Source: Eledone cirrhosa (Eukaryota > Mollusca > Cephalopoda > Octopoda > Eledonidae). Taken from it: a stretch of DNA of 64,000 nucleotides. The stretch is taken from positions 8,452,450-8,516,449 of the forward strand of contig OZ024740.1 in the NCBI GenBank assembly GCA_964016885.1, written 5' to 3'. Shown in pieces: positions 50,341 through 62,600 of this stretch. A program made the translations under genes and the position numbers. The first letter of the stretch is position 1. Each line of letters opens with the position of its first letter. The notes below the pieces were generated by a model. It ran no database searches. It worked only from the letters and a program-made list of their open reading frames with translations, and was not told where the DNA came from.

Positions 50341-52534
50341 ATTAGTATATCAGTTTCGTTTCATATGTCAATTTCGATTGGTATATCAGTTTCGATTGGT
50401 ATGTCAATTTCAATCAGTATGTCAGTTTCTATTGGTATATCAGTTTCAATTGGTATGTCAGTTTCGATTAGTATATAAGTTTCTATAGGTATGTCAGTTT
50501 CTATTGTTATATCAGTTTCGATTGGTATATCTGTTTCGATGGTATGTCAGTTTCGATTGGTATATCAGTTTCTATTGGTATATCCGTTTCGATTAATATA
50601 TCAGTTTCGATTAGTATATCAGTTTCTATTGGTATGTCAGTTTCGATTGATATGTCAGTTTCTATTGGTATGTCAGTTTCGATTGGTATCTCAGTTTCTA
50701 TTTGTATGTCAATTTCGATTGGTATATAAGTTTAGATTAGTAGGTCAGTTTCTATTGGTATATCAGTTTCTATAGGTATGTTAGTTTCTATTGGTATATC
50801 AGTTTCGACTGGTATATCAGTTTCGATTAGAAAGTCAGTTTCGATTGTTATGTCAGTTTCGATTTGTATATCAGTTCCGATTGGTATGTCAGTTTCGATT
50901 GGTATGTCAGTTTCGATTGGTATATCAGTTTCGATTAGTATGTCAGTTTTGATTGGTATGTCAATTTCGATTGGTATATCAGTTTCTATAGGTATGTCAG
51001 TTTCGATTGTTATGTCAGGTTCTATTGGTATATCAGTTTCGATTGGTATATCAGCTTCGATTAGTATATCAATTTCTATTGGTATGTCAGTTTCGATTAG
51101 TATATCAGTTTCTATTGGTACGTCAGTTTCTATTGGTATATCAGCTTCGATTGGTATATCAGTTTCGATTAGTATGTCAGTTTCTAATGGTATGTCAGTT
51201 TCGATTAGTATATCAGTTTATATTGGTATATCAGTTCCTATTGGTATGTCAGTTTCGATAGGTATGTCAGTTTCTATTGGTATGTCAGTTTCGATTGGTA
51301 TATCAGTTTCGATTGGTATGTCAATTTCTATTGTTATATCAGTTTCTATTTGTATGTCAGTTAGGATAGGTATGTCAGTTTCTATTGGTATATCAGTTTC
51401 GATTGGTATGTCAGTTTCTATTGGTATGTAAGTTTTGATTAGTATATCAGTTTCGATTCATATGTCAATTTCGATTGGTATATCAGTTTCGATTGGTATG
51501 TCAATTTCAATCAGTATGTCAGTTTCTATTGGTATATCAGTTTCAATTGGTATGTCAGTTTCGATTAGTATATCAGTTTCTATAGGTATGTCAGTTTCTA
51601 TTGTTATATCAGTTTCGATTGGTATATCTGTTTCGATGGTATGTCAGTTTCGATTGGTATATCAGTTTCTATTGGTATATCCGTTTCGATTAATATATCA
51701 GTTTCGATTAGTATATCAGTTTCTATTGGTATGTCAGTTTCGATTGGTATGTCAGTTTCTATTGGTATGTCAGTTTCGATTGGTATCTCAGTTTCTATTT
51801 GTATGTCAATTTCGATTGGTATATAAGTTTAGATTAGTAGGTCAGTTTCTATTGGTATATCAGTTTCTATAGGTATGTTAGTTTCTATTGATATATCAGT
51901 TTCGACTGGTATATCAGTTTCGATTAGAAAGTCAGTTTCGATTGTTATGTCAGTTTCGATTTGTATATCAGTTCCGATTGGTATGTCAGTTTCGATTGGT
52001 ATGTCAGTTTCGATTGGTATATCAGTTTCGATTAGTATGTCAGTTTTGATTGGTATGTCAATTTCGATTGGTATATCAGTTTCTATAGGTATGTCAGTTT
52101 CGATTGTTATGTCAGGTTCTATTGGTATATCAGTTTCGATTGGTATATCAGCTTCGATTAGTATATCAATTTCTATTGGTATGTCAGTTTCGATTTGTAT
52201 ATCAGTTTCTATTGGTACGTCAGTTTCTATTGGTATATCAGCTTCGATTGGTATATCAGTTTCGATTAGTATGTCAGTTTCTAATGGTATGTCAGTTTCG
52301 ATTAGTATATCAGTTTATATTGGTATATCAGTTCCTATTGGTATGTCAGTTTCGATAGGTATGTCAGTTTCTATTGGTATGTCAGTTTCGATTGGTATAT
52401 CAGTTTCGATTGGTATGTCAATTTCTATTGTTATATCAGTTTCTATTTGTATGTCAGTTAGGATAGGTATGTCAGTTTCTATTGGTATATCAGTTTCGAT
52501 TGGTATGTCAGTTTCTATTGGTATGTCAGTTTCT
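50341..52534 (+). repeat. 1097-bp tandem duplication within D copy II
   Basis: Two adjacent copies (50341-51437 and 51438-52534) at an offset of 1097 bp, 61 units minus one base because of a 17-bp unit with TTTCGATGGTAT. The first begins with TCGTTTCATATG, the second with TCGATTCATATG. Copy I of D has only one such segment (from 42997). Confidence 0.8.
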
Positions 52535-53698
52535 ATTGGTATATCACTTTCAATTGGTATGTCAGTTCCGATTGCTATGTCAGTTTCGATTGGTATGTCA
52601 GTCTCGATTGGTATGTTAGTCCTCGAATGTTATGTCAGTTTCTATTGGTATATAAGTTTTGATTGGTATGACAATTTCAATTAGTATATCAGTTTCTATT
52701 GGGATATCAGTTTCGAATGATATGTCAGTTTTCGATTTGTATATCAGTTTATATTGGTATATCAGTTTCGATTGGTATGTCAGTTTCTATTGTTATATCA
52801 GTTTCTATTGGTATGTCAGTCTCTATTGGTATATCAGTTTCGATCGGTATATCAGTTTCGATGGTATGTTAGTTTCTATTGGTATATCAGTTTCGATTGA
52901 AATATCAGTTTCTATTGGTATATCAGTTTCGATCGGTATATCAGTTTTGATGGTATGTTAGTTTCTATTGGTATATCAGTTTCAAGTGAAATATCAGTTT
53001 CTATTGGTATATCAATTTCGATTGGTATATTTGTTTCAATTAGTATATTAGTTTCTATAGGTATGTCATTTTCTATTGGTATATCAGTTTCGACTGGTAT
53101 ATCAGTTTCGACTAGAATGTCAGTTTCGATTGTTATGTCAGTTTCTATTGATATATCAGTTTTGATTGGTATACCAGTCTCGAATGTTATATCAGTTTCT
53201 ATTAGTATATCAGTTTCGATTGGTATTTCAGTTTCTATTGGTATATCAGTTTCAATTGATATGTCAGTTTCTATTGGTATATCAGTTTCAATTGGTATGT
53301 TTGTTTCTATTGGTAAGTCAGTTTCGATTAGTATATCAGTTTCGATTGGTATATCATTTTCGATTGGTATATCACTTTCTATTGGTATATCAGTTTCGAT
53401 TGGTATGTCAGTTTCGATTAGTATATCAGTTTCTATTTGTATGTCAGTTTCTATTGGTATATCAGTTTCTATTGGTATATAAGTTTCTATTGGTATATCA
53501 GTTTCCTTTGGTATGTCAGATTCGATTGGTATGTCAGTTCCGATTGGTATGTCAGTTTCGATTGGTATATAAGTTTCTATTGGTATATCAGTTTCCATTG
53601 GTATGTCAGATTCGATTGGTATGTCAGTCTCTATTGGTATATCTGTTTCGATTGGAAGGTCAGTTTCTATTGGTATGTCAGTTTTTATTAGTATATCA

Positions 53699-54049
53699 GG
53701 AGGCACATGGATTAGTGGTTAGAGCATTGGCCTTGCAATCGAAAGGTTGTGAGTTCAATTCTCATACCGGGTGATGTGTTGTTTCCTTGAGAAAAAGACA
53801 CTTTATTTCACATTGCTCCAGTTTACTCAGCTGTAGAAATGAGATGATAGGGACTGGTGTCCTTATAATTCCACTGCAAAGTGCTCGTGGAGGTGCCACG
53901 GCAAAAAAGCACCCAGCACTCACTATAAAAGAGGTTGGTGTTAGGAAGGGCATCCAGCTGTAGAAATCAAGCCAGAATCAGTTTTCGTCCCACCCTTGCA
54001 AGCAGGGAAAAGCGGACGTAAAATGATGATGATGATGATGATGGTGATG
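53699..54049 (+). mobile_element. tRNA-derived SINE, copy 4
   Basis: It matches SINE copy 3 at an offset of 7045 bp, with the same TGGATTAGTGG A box and GTG-interrupted ATG run. The run is 15 bases shorter, and the tail block reads CACTCACTATAAAAG as in copies 1 and 2. Left and right satellite flanks are the same as for the other three copies. Confidence 0.9.
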
Positions 54050-55136
54050 TCTGTTTCTATTGGTATATTAGTTTTTATTGGTATATCAGTTTCGATTGGG
54101 ATGTCAGTTTCGATTGGTATGTCAGTTTCGATTGGTATATCAGTTTAGATTGTTATGTCAGTTTCGATTGCTATATCAGTTTCAAATGGTATGTCAATCT
54201 CGATCGGTATGTCAGTTTCGATTGGTATATCACTTTCTATGTCGGTTTCTATTGGTATATCAGTTTTGATTGTTATATCAGTTTCGATTGGTATATCAGT
54301 TTCTATTAGTATGTCAGTTTCTATTGGTATATCAGTTCCTATTGGTATGTCAGTTTCGACTGGTATGTCAGTTTCGATTGGTATGTTAGTCCTTGATTTG
54401 TATGTCAGTTTCTATTGGTATATCAGTTTTGATTGGTATATCAGTTTCAATTTGTTTGTCAGTTTCTATTTGTATATCAGTTTCTATTGGTATGTCAGTT
54501 TCGATTGGTATGTCAGTTTCTATTTGTATATCAGTTTCGATTGGTATATCAGTTTCTATTGGTATATCACTTTTGATTGGTATATCAGTTTCAATTTGTT
54601 TGTCAGTTTCGATTGGTATGTCAGTTTCTATTGGTATATCAGTTTCGATTGGTATGTCAGTTTCTATTGGTATGTCAGTTTCGATTATTATATCATTTAC
54701 TAATGGTATGTCAGTTTCAATTAGTATGTCAGTTTCTATTGGTATATCAGTTTCGATTAGTATATTAGTATTCTATTGGTATGTCAGTTTCTATTGGTAT
54801 ATCAGTTTCGATTGGTATGTCTGTTGCGATTGGTATGTCAGTTTCGATTGGTATATTAGTTCCGATTGGTATGTCAGTTTCCATTGGTATGTCAGTTTCG
54901 ATTGGTATATCAGTTTCCATTGGTATGTCAGTTTCGTTTGGTATGTCAATTTCGATTGGTATATCAGTTTAGATTAGTATGTCAGTTTCTATTGGTATAT
55001 CAGTTGCGATTGGTATATTAGTTTCTATTGGTATGTCAGTTTGAATTAGTATATCAGTTTCTATTGGTATGTTAGTTTCGATTGTTATGTTAGTCCTCGA
55101 ATTGTATGTCAATTTCAATTAGTATGTCAGTTTCGA

Positions 55137-55266
55137 TTGGTATGTCAGTTTCGATTAGTATATCAGTTTCTATTGGTATGTCAGTTTCGATTGGTATGTC
55201 AGTTTCGATTAGTATATCAGTTTCTATTGGTATGTCAGTTTCGATTGGTATGTCAGTTTCTATTAA
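55137..55266 (+). repeat. 54-bp VNTR, longest allele
   Basis: The three-unit string TCGATTGG, TCGATTAG, TCTATTGG occurs twice in tandem here. The matching place has one copy near 48113 and 58553, and none extra near 56917. Open-frame lengths at the four places step by 18 codons (99, 117, 117 and 135). Confidence 0.7.
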
Positions 55267-55954
55267 TATATCAGTTTCGATTGGTATATCAGTTTCGATT
55301 GGTATATCAGTTTCGATTGGTACGTCAGTTGTTATTGGGATATCAATTTCGATTGGTATGTCAGTTTCGATTGGTATGTCAGTTTCGATTGGAATATCAG
55401 TTCCGATTGGTGTGTCAGTTTCGATTGGTAAGTCAGTTTCAAATTGTATATCAGTTTCGATTGGTATTTCAGTTTCGATTGGTATGTCAATTTCGATAGG
55501 TATATCAGTTTAGATTAGTATATCAGTTTCTATTGGTATGTCAATTTCAATTAGTATATCAGTTTCTATTGGTATGTCAGTTTCCATTGGTATATCAGTT
55601 TCAATTGGTATGTCAATTTAAATTAGTATATCAGTTTCTATTGGTATATCAGTTTCGATTGGTATGTCAGTTTTGATTTGTATATCAGTTTCTATAGATA
55701 TGTCAGTTTCTATTGGTATATCATTTTCGATTGGTATATCAGTTTCGATTGTATGTCAGTTTCGATTGGTATGTCAGTTTCTATTGGTATATCAGTTTCG
55801 ATTGATATATCAGTTTTGATTGGTATGTCAGTTTCTACTGGTATGTCAGTTTCGATTAGTATATCACTTTCTATCGGTATGTCAGTTTCAATTGGTATGT
55901 CAGTTTCTATTGGTATATCAGTTTCGATTGGTATATCAGTTTCGATTAATATAT

Positions 55955-56021
55955 CCCCCGTCCAAACCCATGCAAGCGTGGAACACGGACGTTAAACGTT
56001 GATGATGATGATGATGATGAT
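55955..56021 (+). mobile_element. Truncated SINE/LINE 3' tail, copy 2
   Basis: Same 67-bp insert as at 48877 (offset 7078), with an intact CCATG-CAAG-CGTGG hairpin, ACGGACGTTAAACG and a GAT run. Flanks are the same (ATTAATATAT on the left, ATCAATTTCTATTGG on the right), so it is a duplicate, not a new insertion. Confidence 0.82.
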
Positions 56022-57626
56022 ATCAATTTCTATTGGTTTGTCAGTTTCGATTAGAATATCAGATTCGATTGGTATATTCGTTTCGATTGGTATGTCAATT
56101 TCAATTAGTATATCAGTTTCTATTGGTATGTCAGTTTCTATTGTTATATCAGTTTCGATAGGTATATCAGTTTCGATTGGTATGTAAGTTTCGATTGGTA
56201 TGTCAGTTTCGATTGGTATGTCAGTTTCGATTGGTATATCAGTTTCTATTGTTATGTCAGTTTCTATTAGTATGTCAGTTTCGATTGGTATATCAGTTTC
56301 TATTGGTATATCACTTTTGATTGGTATATCAGTTTCAATTTGTTTGTCAGTTTCGATTGGTATGTCAGTTTCTATTGGTATATCAGTTTCGATTGGTATG
56401 TCAGTTTCTATTGGTATGTCAGTTTCGATTATTATATCATTTACTATTGGTATGTCAGTTTCAATTAGTATGTCAGTTTCTATTGGTATATCAGTTTCGA
56501 TTGGTATATCAGTTTCGATTAGTATTTCAGTTTCGATTAGTATATTAGTATTCTATTGGTATGTCAGTTTCTATTGGTATATCAGTTTCGATTGGTATGT
56601 CTGTTGCGATTGGTATGTCATTTTCGATTGGTATATTAGTTCCGATTGGTATGTCAGTTTCCATTGGTATGTCAGTTTCGATTGGTATATCAGTTTCCAT
56701 TGGTATGTCAGTTTCGTTTGGTATGTCAATTTCGATTGGTATATCAGTTTAGATTAGTATGTCAGTTTCTATTGGTATATCAGTTGCGATTGGTATATTA
56801 GTTTCTATTGGTATGTCAGTTTGAATTAGTATATCAGTTTCTATTGGTATGTTAGTTTCGATTGTTATGTTAGTCCTCGAATTGTATGTCAATTTCAATT
56901 AGTATGTCAGTTTCGATTGGTATGTCAGTTTCTATTAATATATCAGTTTCGATTGGTATATCAGTTTCGATTGGTATATCAGTTTCGATTGGTATGTCAG
57001 TTGTTATTGGTATATCAATTTCGATTGGTATGTCAGTTTCGATTGGTATGTCAGTTTCGATTGGAATATCAGTTCCGATTGGTGTGTCAGTTTCGATTGG
57101 TAAGTCAGTTTCAAATTGTATATCAGTTTCGATTGGTATTTCAGTTTCGATTGGTATGTCAATTTCGATAGGTATATCAGTTTAGATTAGTATATCAGTT
57201 TCTATTGGTATGTCAATTTCAATTAGTATATCAGTTTCTATTGGTATGTCAGTTTCCATTGGTATATCAGTTTCAATTGGTATGTCAATTTAAATTAGTA
57301 TATCAGTTTCTATTGGTATATCAGTTTCGATTGGTATGTCAGTTTTGATTTGTATATCAGTTTCTATAGATATGTCAGTTTCTATTGGTATATCATTTTC
57401 GATTGGTATATCAGTTTCGATTGTATGTCAGTTTCGATTGGTATGTCAGTTTCTATTGGTATATCAGTTTCGATTGATATATCAGTTTTTATTGGTATGT
57501 CAGTTTCTACTGGTATGTCAGTTTCGATTAGTATATCACTTTCTATCGGTATGTCAGTTTCAATTGGTATGTCAGTTTCTATTGGTATATCAGTTTCGAT
57601 TGGTATATCAGTTTCGATTAATATAT

Positions 57627-57693
57627 CCCCCGTCCAAACCCATGCAAGCGTGGAACACGGACGTTAAACGTTGATGATGATGATGATGATGAT
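57627..57693 (+). mobile_element. Truncated SINE/LINE 3' tail, copy 3
   Basis: Same insert and flanks, 1672 bp after copy 2. The right flank reads ATTAATTTC in place of ATCAATTTC. The hairpin is intact. Confidence 0.82.
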
Positions 57694-59316
57694 ATTAATT
57701 TCTATTGGTTTGTCAGTTTCGATTAGAATATCAGATTCGATTGGTATATTCGTTTCGATTGGTATGTCAATTTCAATTAGTATATCAGTTTCTATTGGTA
57801 TGTCAGTTTCTATTGTTATATCAGTTTCGATTGGTATGTAAGTTTCGATTGGTATGTCAGTTTCGATTGGTATATCAGTTTCTATTGTTATGTCAGTTTC
57901 TATTAGTATGTCAGTTTCGATTGGTATATCAGTTTCTATTGGTATATCACTTTTGATTGGTATATCAGTTTCAATTTGTTTGTCAGTTTCGATTGGTATG
58001 TCAGTTTCTATTGGTATATCAGTTTCGATTGGTATGTCAGTTTCTATTGGTATGTCAGTTTCGATTATTATATCATTTACTATTGGTATGTCAGTTTCAA
58101 TTAGTATGTCAGTTTCTATTGGTATATCAGTTTCGATTGGTATATCAGTTTCGATTAGTATTTCAGTTTCGATTAGTATATTAGTATTCTATTGGTATGT
58201 CAGTTTCTATTGGTATATCAGTTTCGATTGGTATGTCTGTTGCGATTGGTATGTCAGTTTCGATTGGTATATTAGTTCCGATTGGTATGTCAGTTTCCAT
58301 TGGTATGTCAGTTTCGATTGGTATATCAGTTTCCATTGGTATGTCAGTTTCGTTTGGTATGTCAATTTCGATTGGTATATCAGTTTAGATTAGTATGTCA
58401 GTTTCTATTGGTATATCAGTTGCGATTGGTATATTAGTTTCTATTGGTATGTCAGTTTGAATTAGTATATCAGTTTCTATTGGTATGTTAGTTTCGATTG
58501 TTATGTTAGTCCTCGAATTGTATGTCAATTTCAATTAGTATGTCAGTTTCGATTGGTATGTCAGTTTCGATTAGTATATCAGTTTCTATTGGTATGTCAG
58601 TTTCGATTGGTATGTCAGTCTCTATTAATATAACAGTTTCGATTGGTATATCAGTTTCGATTGGTATATCAGTTTCGATTGGTATGTCAGTTGCTATTGG
58701 TATATCAATTTCGATTGGTATGTCAGTTTCGATTGGTATGTCAGTTTCGATTGGAATATCAGTTCCGATTGGTGTGTCAGTTTCGATTGGTAAGTCAGTT
58801 TCAAATTGTATATCAGTTTCGATTGGTATTTCAGTTTCGATTGGTATGTCAATTTCGATAGGTATATCAGTTTAGATTAGTATATCAGTTTCTATTGGTA
58901 TGTCAATTTCAATTAGTATATCAGTTTCTATTGGTATGTCAGTTTCTATTGGTATATCAGTTTCAATTGGTATGTCAATTTAAATTAGTATATCAGTTTC
59001 TATTGGTATATCAGTTTCGATTGGTATGTCTGTTTTGATTTGTATATCAGTTTCTATAGATATGTCAGTTTCTATTGGTATATCATTTTCGATTGGTATA
59101 TCAGTTTCGATTGTATGTCAGTTTCGATTGGTATGTCAGTTTCTATTGGTATATCAGTTTCGATTGATATATCAGTTTTGATTGGTATGTCAGTTTCTAC
59201 TGGTATGTCTGTTTCGATTAGTATATCACTTTCTATCGGTATGTCAGTTTCAATTGGTATGTCAGTTTCTATTGGTATATCAGTTTCGATTGGTATATCA
59301 GTTTCGATTAATATAT

Positions 59317-59383
59317 CCCCCGTCCAAACCCATGCAAGCGTGGAACACGGACGTTAAACGTTGATGATGATGATGATGATGAT
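59317..59383 (+). mobile_element. Truncated SINE/LINE 3' tail, copy 4
   Basis: Same insert and flanks, 1690 bp after copy 3, with an intact hairpin and GAT run. It is the last copy in the window; homology of the surrounding block fades near 59.65 kb. Confidence 0.82.
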
Positions 59384-59650
59384 ATCAATTTCTATTGGTT
59401 TGTCAGTTTCGATTAGAATATCAGATTCGATTGGTATATTCGTTTCGATTGGTATGTCAATTTCAATTAGTATATCAGTTTCTATTGGTATGTCAGTTTC
59501 TATTGTTATATCAGTTTCGATAGGTATATCAGTTTCGATTGGTATGTAAGTTTCGATTGGTATGTCAGTTTCGATTGGTATGTCAGTTTCGATTGGTATA
59601 TCAGTTTCTATTGTTATGTCAGTTTCTATTAGTATGTCAGTTTCGATTGG

Positions 59651-62600
59651 TATGTCAGCTTCGATTTGTATATCAGTTTCTATAGGTATGTCAGTTTCTA
59701 TTGGTATATCAGTTTCGATTGGTATATCAGTTTCGATTGTATGTCAGTTTCTATTGGTATATCAGTTTCGATTGGTATAACAGTTTCGATTGTATGTCAG
59801 TTTCGATTGGTATATCAGTTTTGATTGATATATCAGTTTCTATTGGTTTGTCAGTTTCTACTGGTATGTCAGTTTCGATTAGTATATCACTTTCTATTGG
59901 TATGTCAGTTTCAATTGGTATGTCAGTTTCTATTGGTATATAAGTTTCGATTGGTATATCAGTTTTTCGATTAGTATATCAATTTCTATTGGTATGTCAG
60001 TTTCGATTAGTATATCCCTTTCGATTAGTATGTCAGTTTCGATTGGAATGTTAGTTTCGATTGGTATGTCAGTTTCGATAGGTATGTCAGTTTTTATTGG
60101 TATATCAGTTTCTATTGGTTTATCAGTTTTGATTGGTATGTCAATTTCAATTAGTATATCAGTTTATATTGGTATGTCAGTTTCTATTGGATTATCAGTT
60201 TCGATAGGTATATCAGTTTCGATTGGTATGTCAGTTTCGATTTGTATCTCATTTTCGATTGGTATATCGGTTTCGATTGGTATATCACTTTCTATTGGTA
60301 TGTCAGTTTCGATTGGTATATAAGTTTCTATTGGTATATCAGTTTTCATTGGTAGGTCAGTTTCTATTGGTATGTCAGTTTTGATTAGTATATCAGTTAC
60401 TATTGGTATGTCAGTTTCTATTGGTATATCAGTTCATATTGGTATGTCAGTTTCGATCCGTATGTCAGTTTTGATTGGTATGTTAGTCCTCGATTTGTAT
60501 GTCAGTTTCTAATGGTATATCAGTTTTGATTGGTATATCAGTTTCAATTTGTATGTCAGTTTGTATTGTTATATCAGTTTCTATTGGTATGTCAGTTTTT
60601 ATTGGTATATCAGTTTTCATTGGTATGTCAGTTTCTATTCGTATTTCAGTTTCGATTATTATATCAGTTACTATTGGTCTGTCAGTTTGGATTGCTATGT
60701 CAGTTTCGATTGGTATGTCAGTTGCGATTGGTATGTCAGTTTTGATTGGTATATTAGTTCCGATTGGTATGTCAGTTTCCATTGGTATGTCAGTTTCGAT
60801 TGGTATATTAGTTCCGATTGGTATGTCAGTTTCGTTTGGTATGTCAATTTCGATTGGTATGTCAGTTTCGAGTGGTATGTCAGTTTCTACTGGTATATAA
60901 GTTTCGATTGATATATCAGTTTCGATTAGTATGTCAGTTTCTACTGGTATGTCAGTTTCGATTAGTATATCAGTTTCTATTGGTATGTCAGTTTCGATTG
61001 GTATATCAGTTTCGATTTGTATATCAGTTCCTATTGCTATATCTGTTTCTATTGGTATGTCAGTTTCAATTGGCATGTCAGTTTCGATTGGTATGTCAGT
61101 TTCGATTGGTTTATCAGTTCCGATTGGTATGTAAGTTTTGATTGGTATGTCAGTTTCGATTGGTATATCAGTTTCGATTGGTATATCAGTTTCTATTGGT
61201 ATGTCAGTTTCTATTGGTATGTCAGTTTCGATTGATATATCAGTTTCGAATAGTAAGTCAGTTTCTACTGGTATGTCAGTTTCGATTAGTATATCAGTTT
61301 CTATTGGTATGTCAGTTTCGATTGGTATATCAGTCTCGATTTGTATATCAATTCCTATTGCTATATCAGTTTCTATTGGTATGTAAGATTCAATTGGTAT
61401 GTAAGTTTCGATTGATGTATCAGTTTCGATTGGTACGTCAATTTCGATTGGTATATCAGTTTCGATTGGTATGTCAATTTCAATTAGTATATCAGTTTCT
61501 ATTGGTATATCAGTTTCGATTTGTATGTCAGTTTCGATTAGTATATCAGTTTCTATAGGTATGTCAATTTCTATTGGTATATCTGTTTCGATTGGTATAT
61601 CAGTTTCTATTGGTATATCAGTTTCGATTGATATATCAGTTTCGATTAGTATGTCAGTTTCTACTGGTATGTCAGTTTCGATTAGTATATCAGTTTCTAT
61701 TGGTATGTCAGTTTCTATTGGTATATCAGTTTCGATTGGTATATCAGTTTCGATTAGTATGTCAGTTCCTATTGGTATGTTAGTTTCGATTACTACATCA
61801 GTTTCTATTGGTTTGTCAATTTCAATCGGTATGTCAGTTTAGATTGGTATATCAGTTTCTATTGCTATATCAGTTTCTATTGGTATGTCAGTTTCGATTG
61901 GTATGTCAGTTGCTATTGGTATATCAGTTTCGATTCGTATGTCAACTTCTATTGGTATGTCAGTTTCGATTAATTATATCAGTTACTATTGGTATGTCAG
62001 TTTCGATTGGTACGTCAGTTTCGATTGGTATGTCAGTTTCGATTGGTATGTCAATTTCTATTGGTATGTCAGTTTCGATTAGTATATCAGTTTCTATTGG
62101 TATGTCAGTTTCGATTGGTATGTCAATTTCTATTGGTATATCAGTTTCGATTGGTATATCAGTTTCATTTGGTATATAAGTCTTGATTGGTATGTCAGTT
62201 CCTATTAGTATATCAGTTTCTATTGGTATGTCAGTTTAGATTGGTATATCAATTTCGATTGGTATGTCAGTTTCTATCGTTTTATCAGTCACTATTGGTA
62301 TGTCAGTTTCGATAGGTATGTCAGTTTTTATTTGTATATCAGTTTCGATTGGTATGTCAGTTTTTATTGGTATGTCAGTTTCAATTATTATATAAAGTTA
62401 CTATTGGTATGTCAGTTTCGATTGTTATCTCAGTTTCTATTGGTACGTCAGTTTCTATTGGTATGACAGTTTCGATTGGTATATCAGTTTCGATTGGTAT
62501 ATCATTTTCGACTAGTATGTCAGTTTCTATTGATTTTTCAGTAACGATTGGTATATCAGTTTCGATTGGTATGTTAGTTTCTTTAGGTATGTCAGTTTCT

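Larger units (their letters stand above)
49561..56560 (+). repeat. Family D higher-order block, copy II
   Basis: It repeats copy I at offsets of 7024 to 7380 bp and contains SINE copy 4 and tail copy 2, but no LINE. The site matching the LINE insertion is intact satellite at 53255-53461. The first 200 bases or so (with ATTACTACATCAG near 49570) do not match copy I and resemble 61.79 kb. Limits are approximate. Confidence 0.7.
54540..59650 (+). repeat. About 1.7-kb tandem amplification, three copies
   Basis: Successive copies end in the 67-bp tail at 55955, 57627 and 59317, which are 1672 and 1690 bp apart. The marker unit GTATGTCTGTTGCGATTGG occurs in each copy (near 54818, 56598 and 58234) and once in D copy I (near 47794). 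The copies differ by whole groups of units, including a 54-bp length polymorphism. Confidence 0.8.

Noticed and set aside
22856..61076. Minus-strand open frames encoding IPIETD or YQSKLT repeats, up to 567 codons
   Set aside because: No ATG in the consensus, no promoter or unique sequence around them, and frames broken by TTTAG units and one-base slips. The silent-site pattern is reported as a finding, but a gene cannot be supported.
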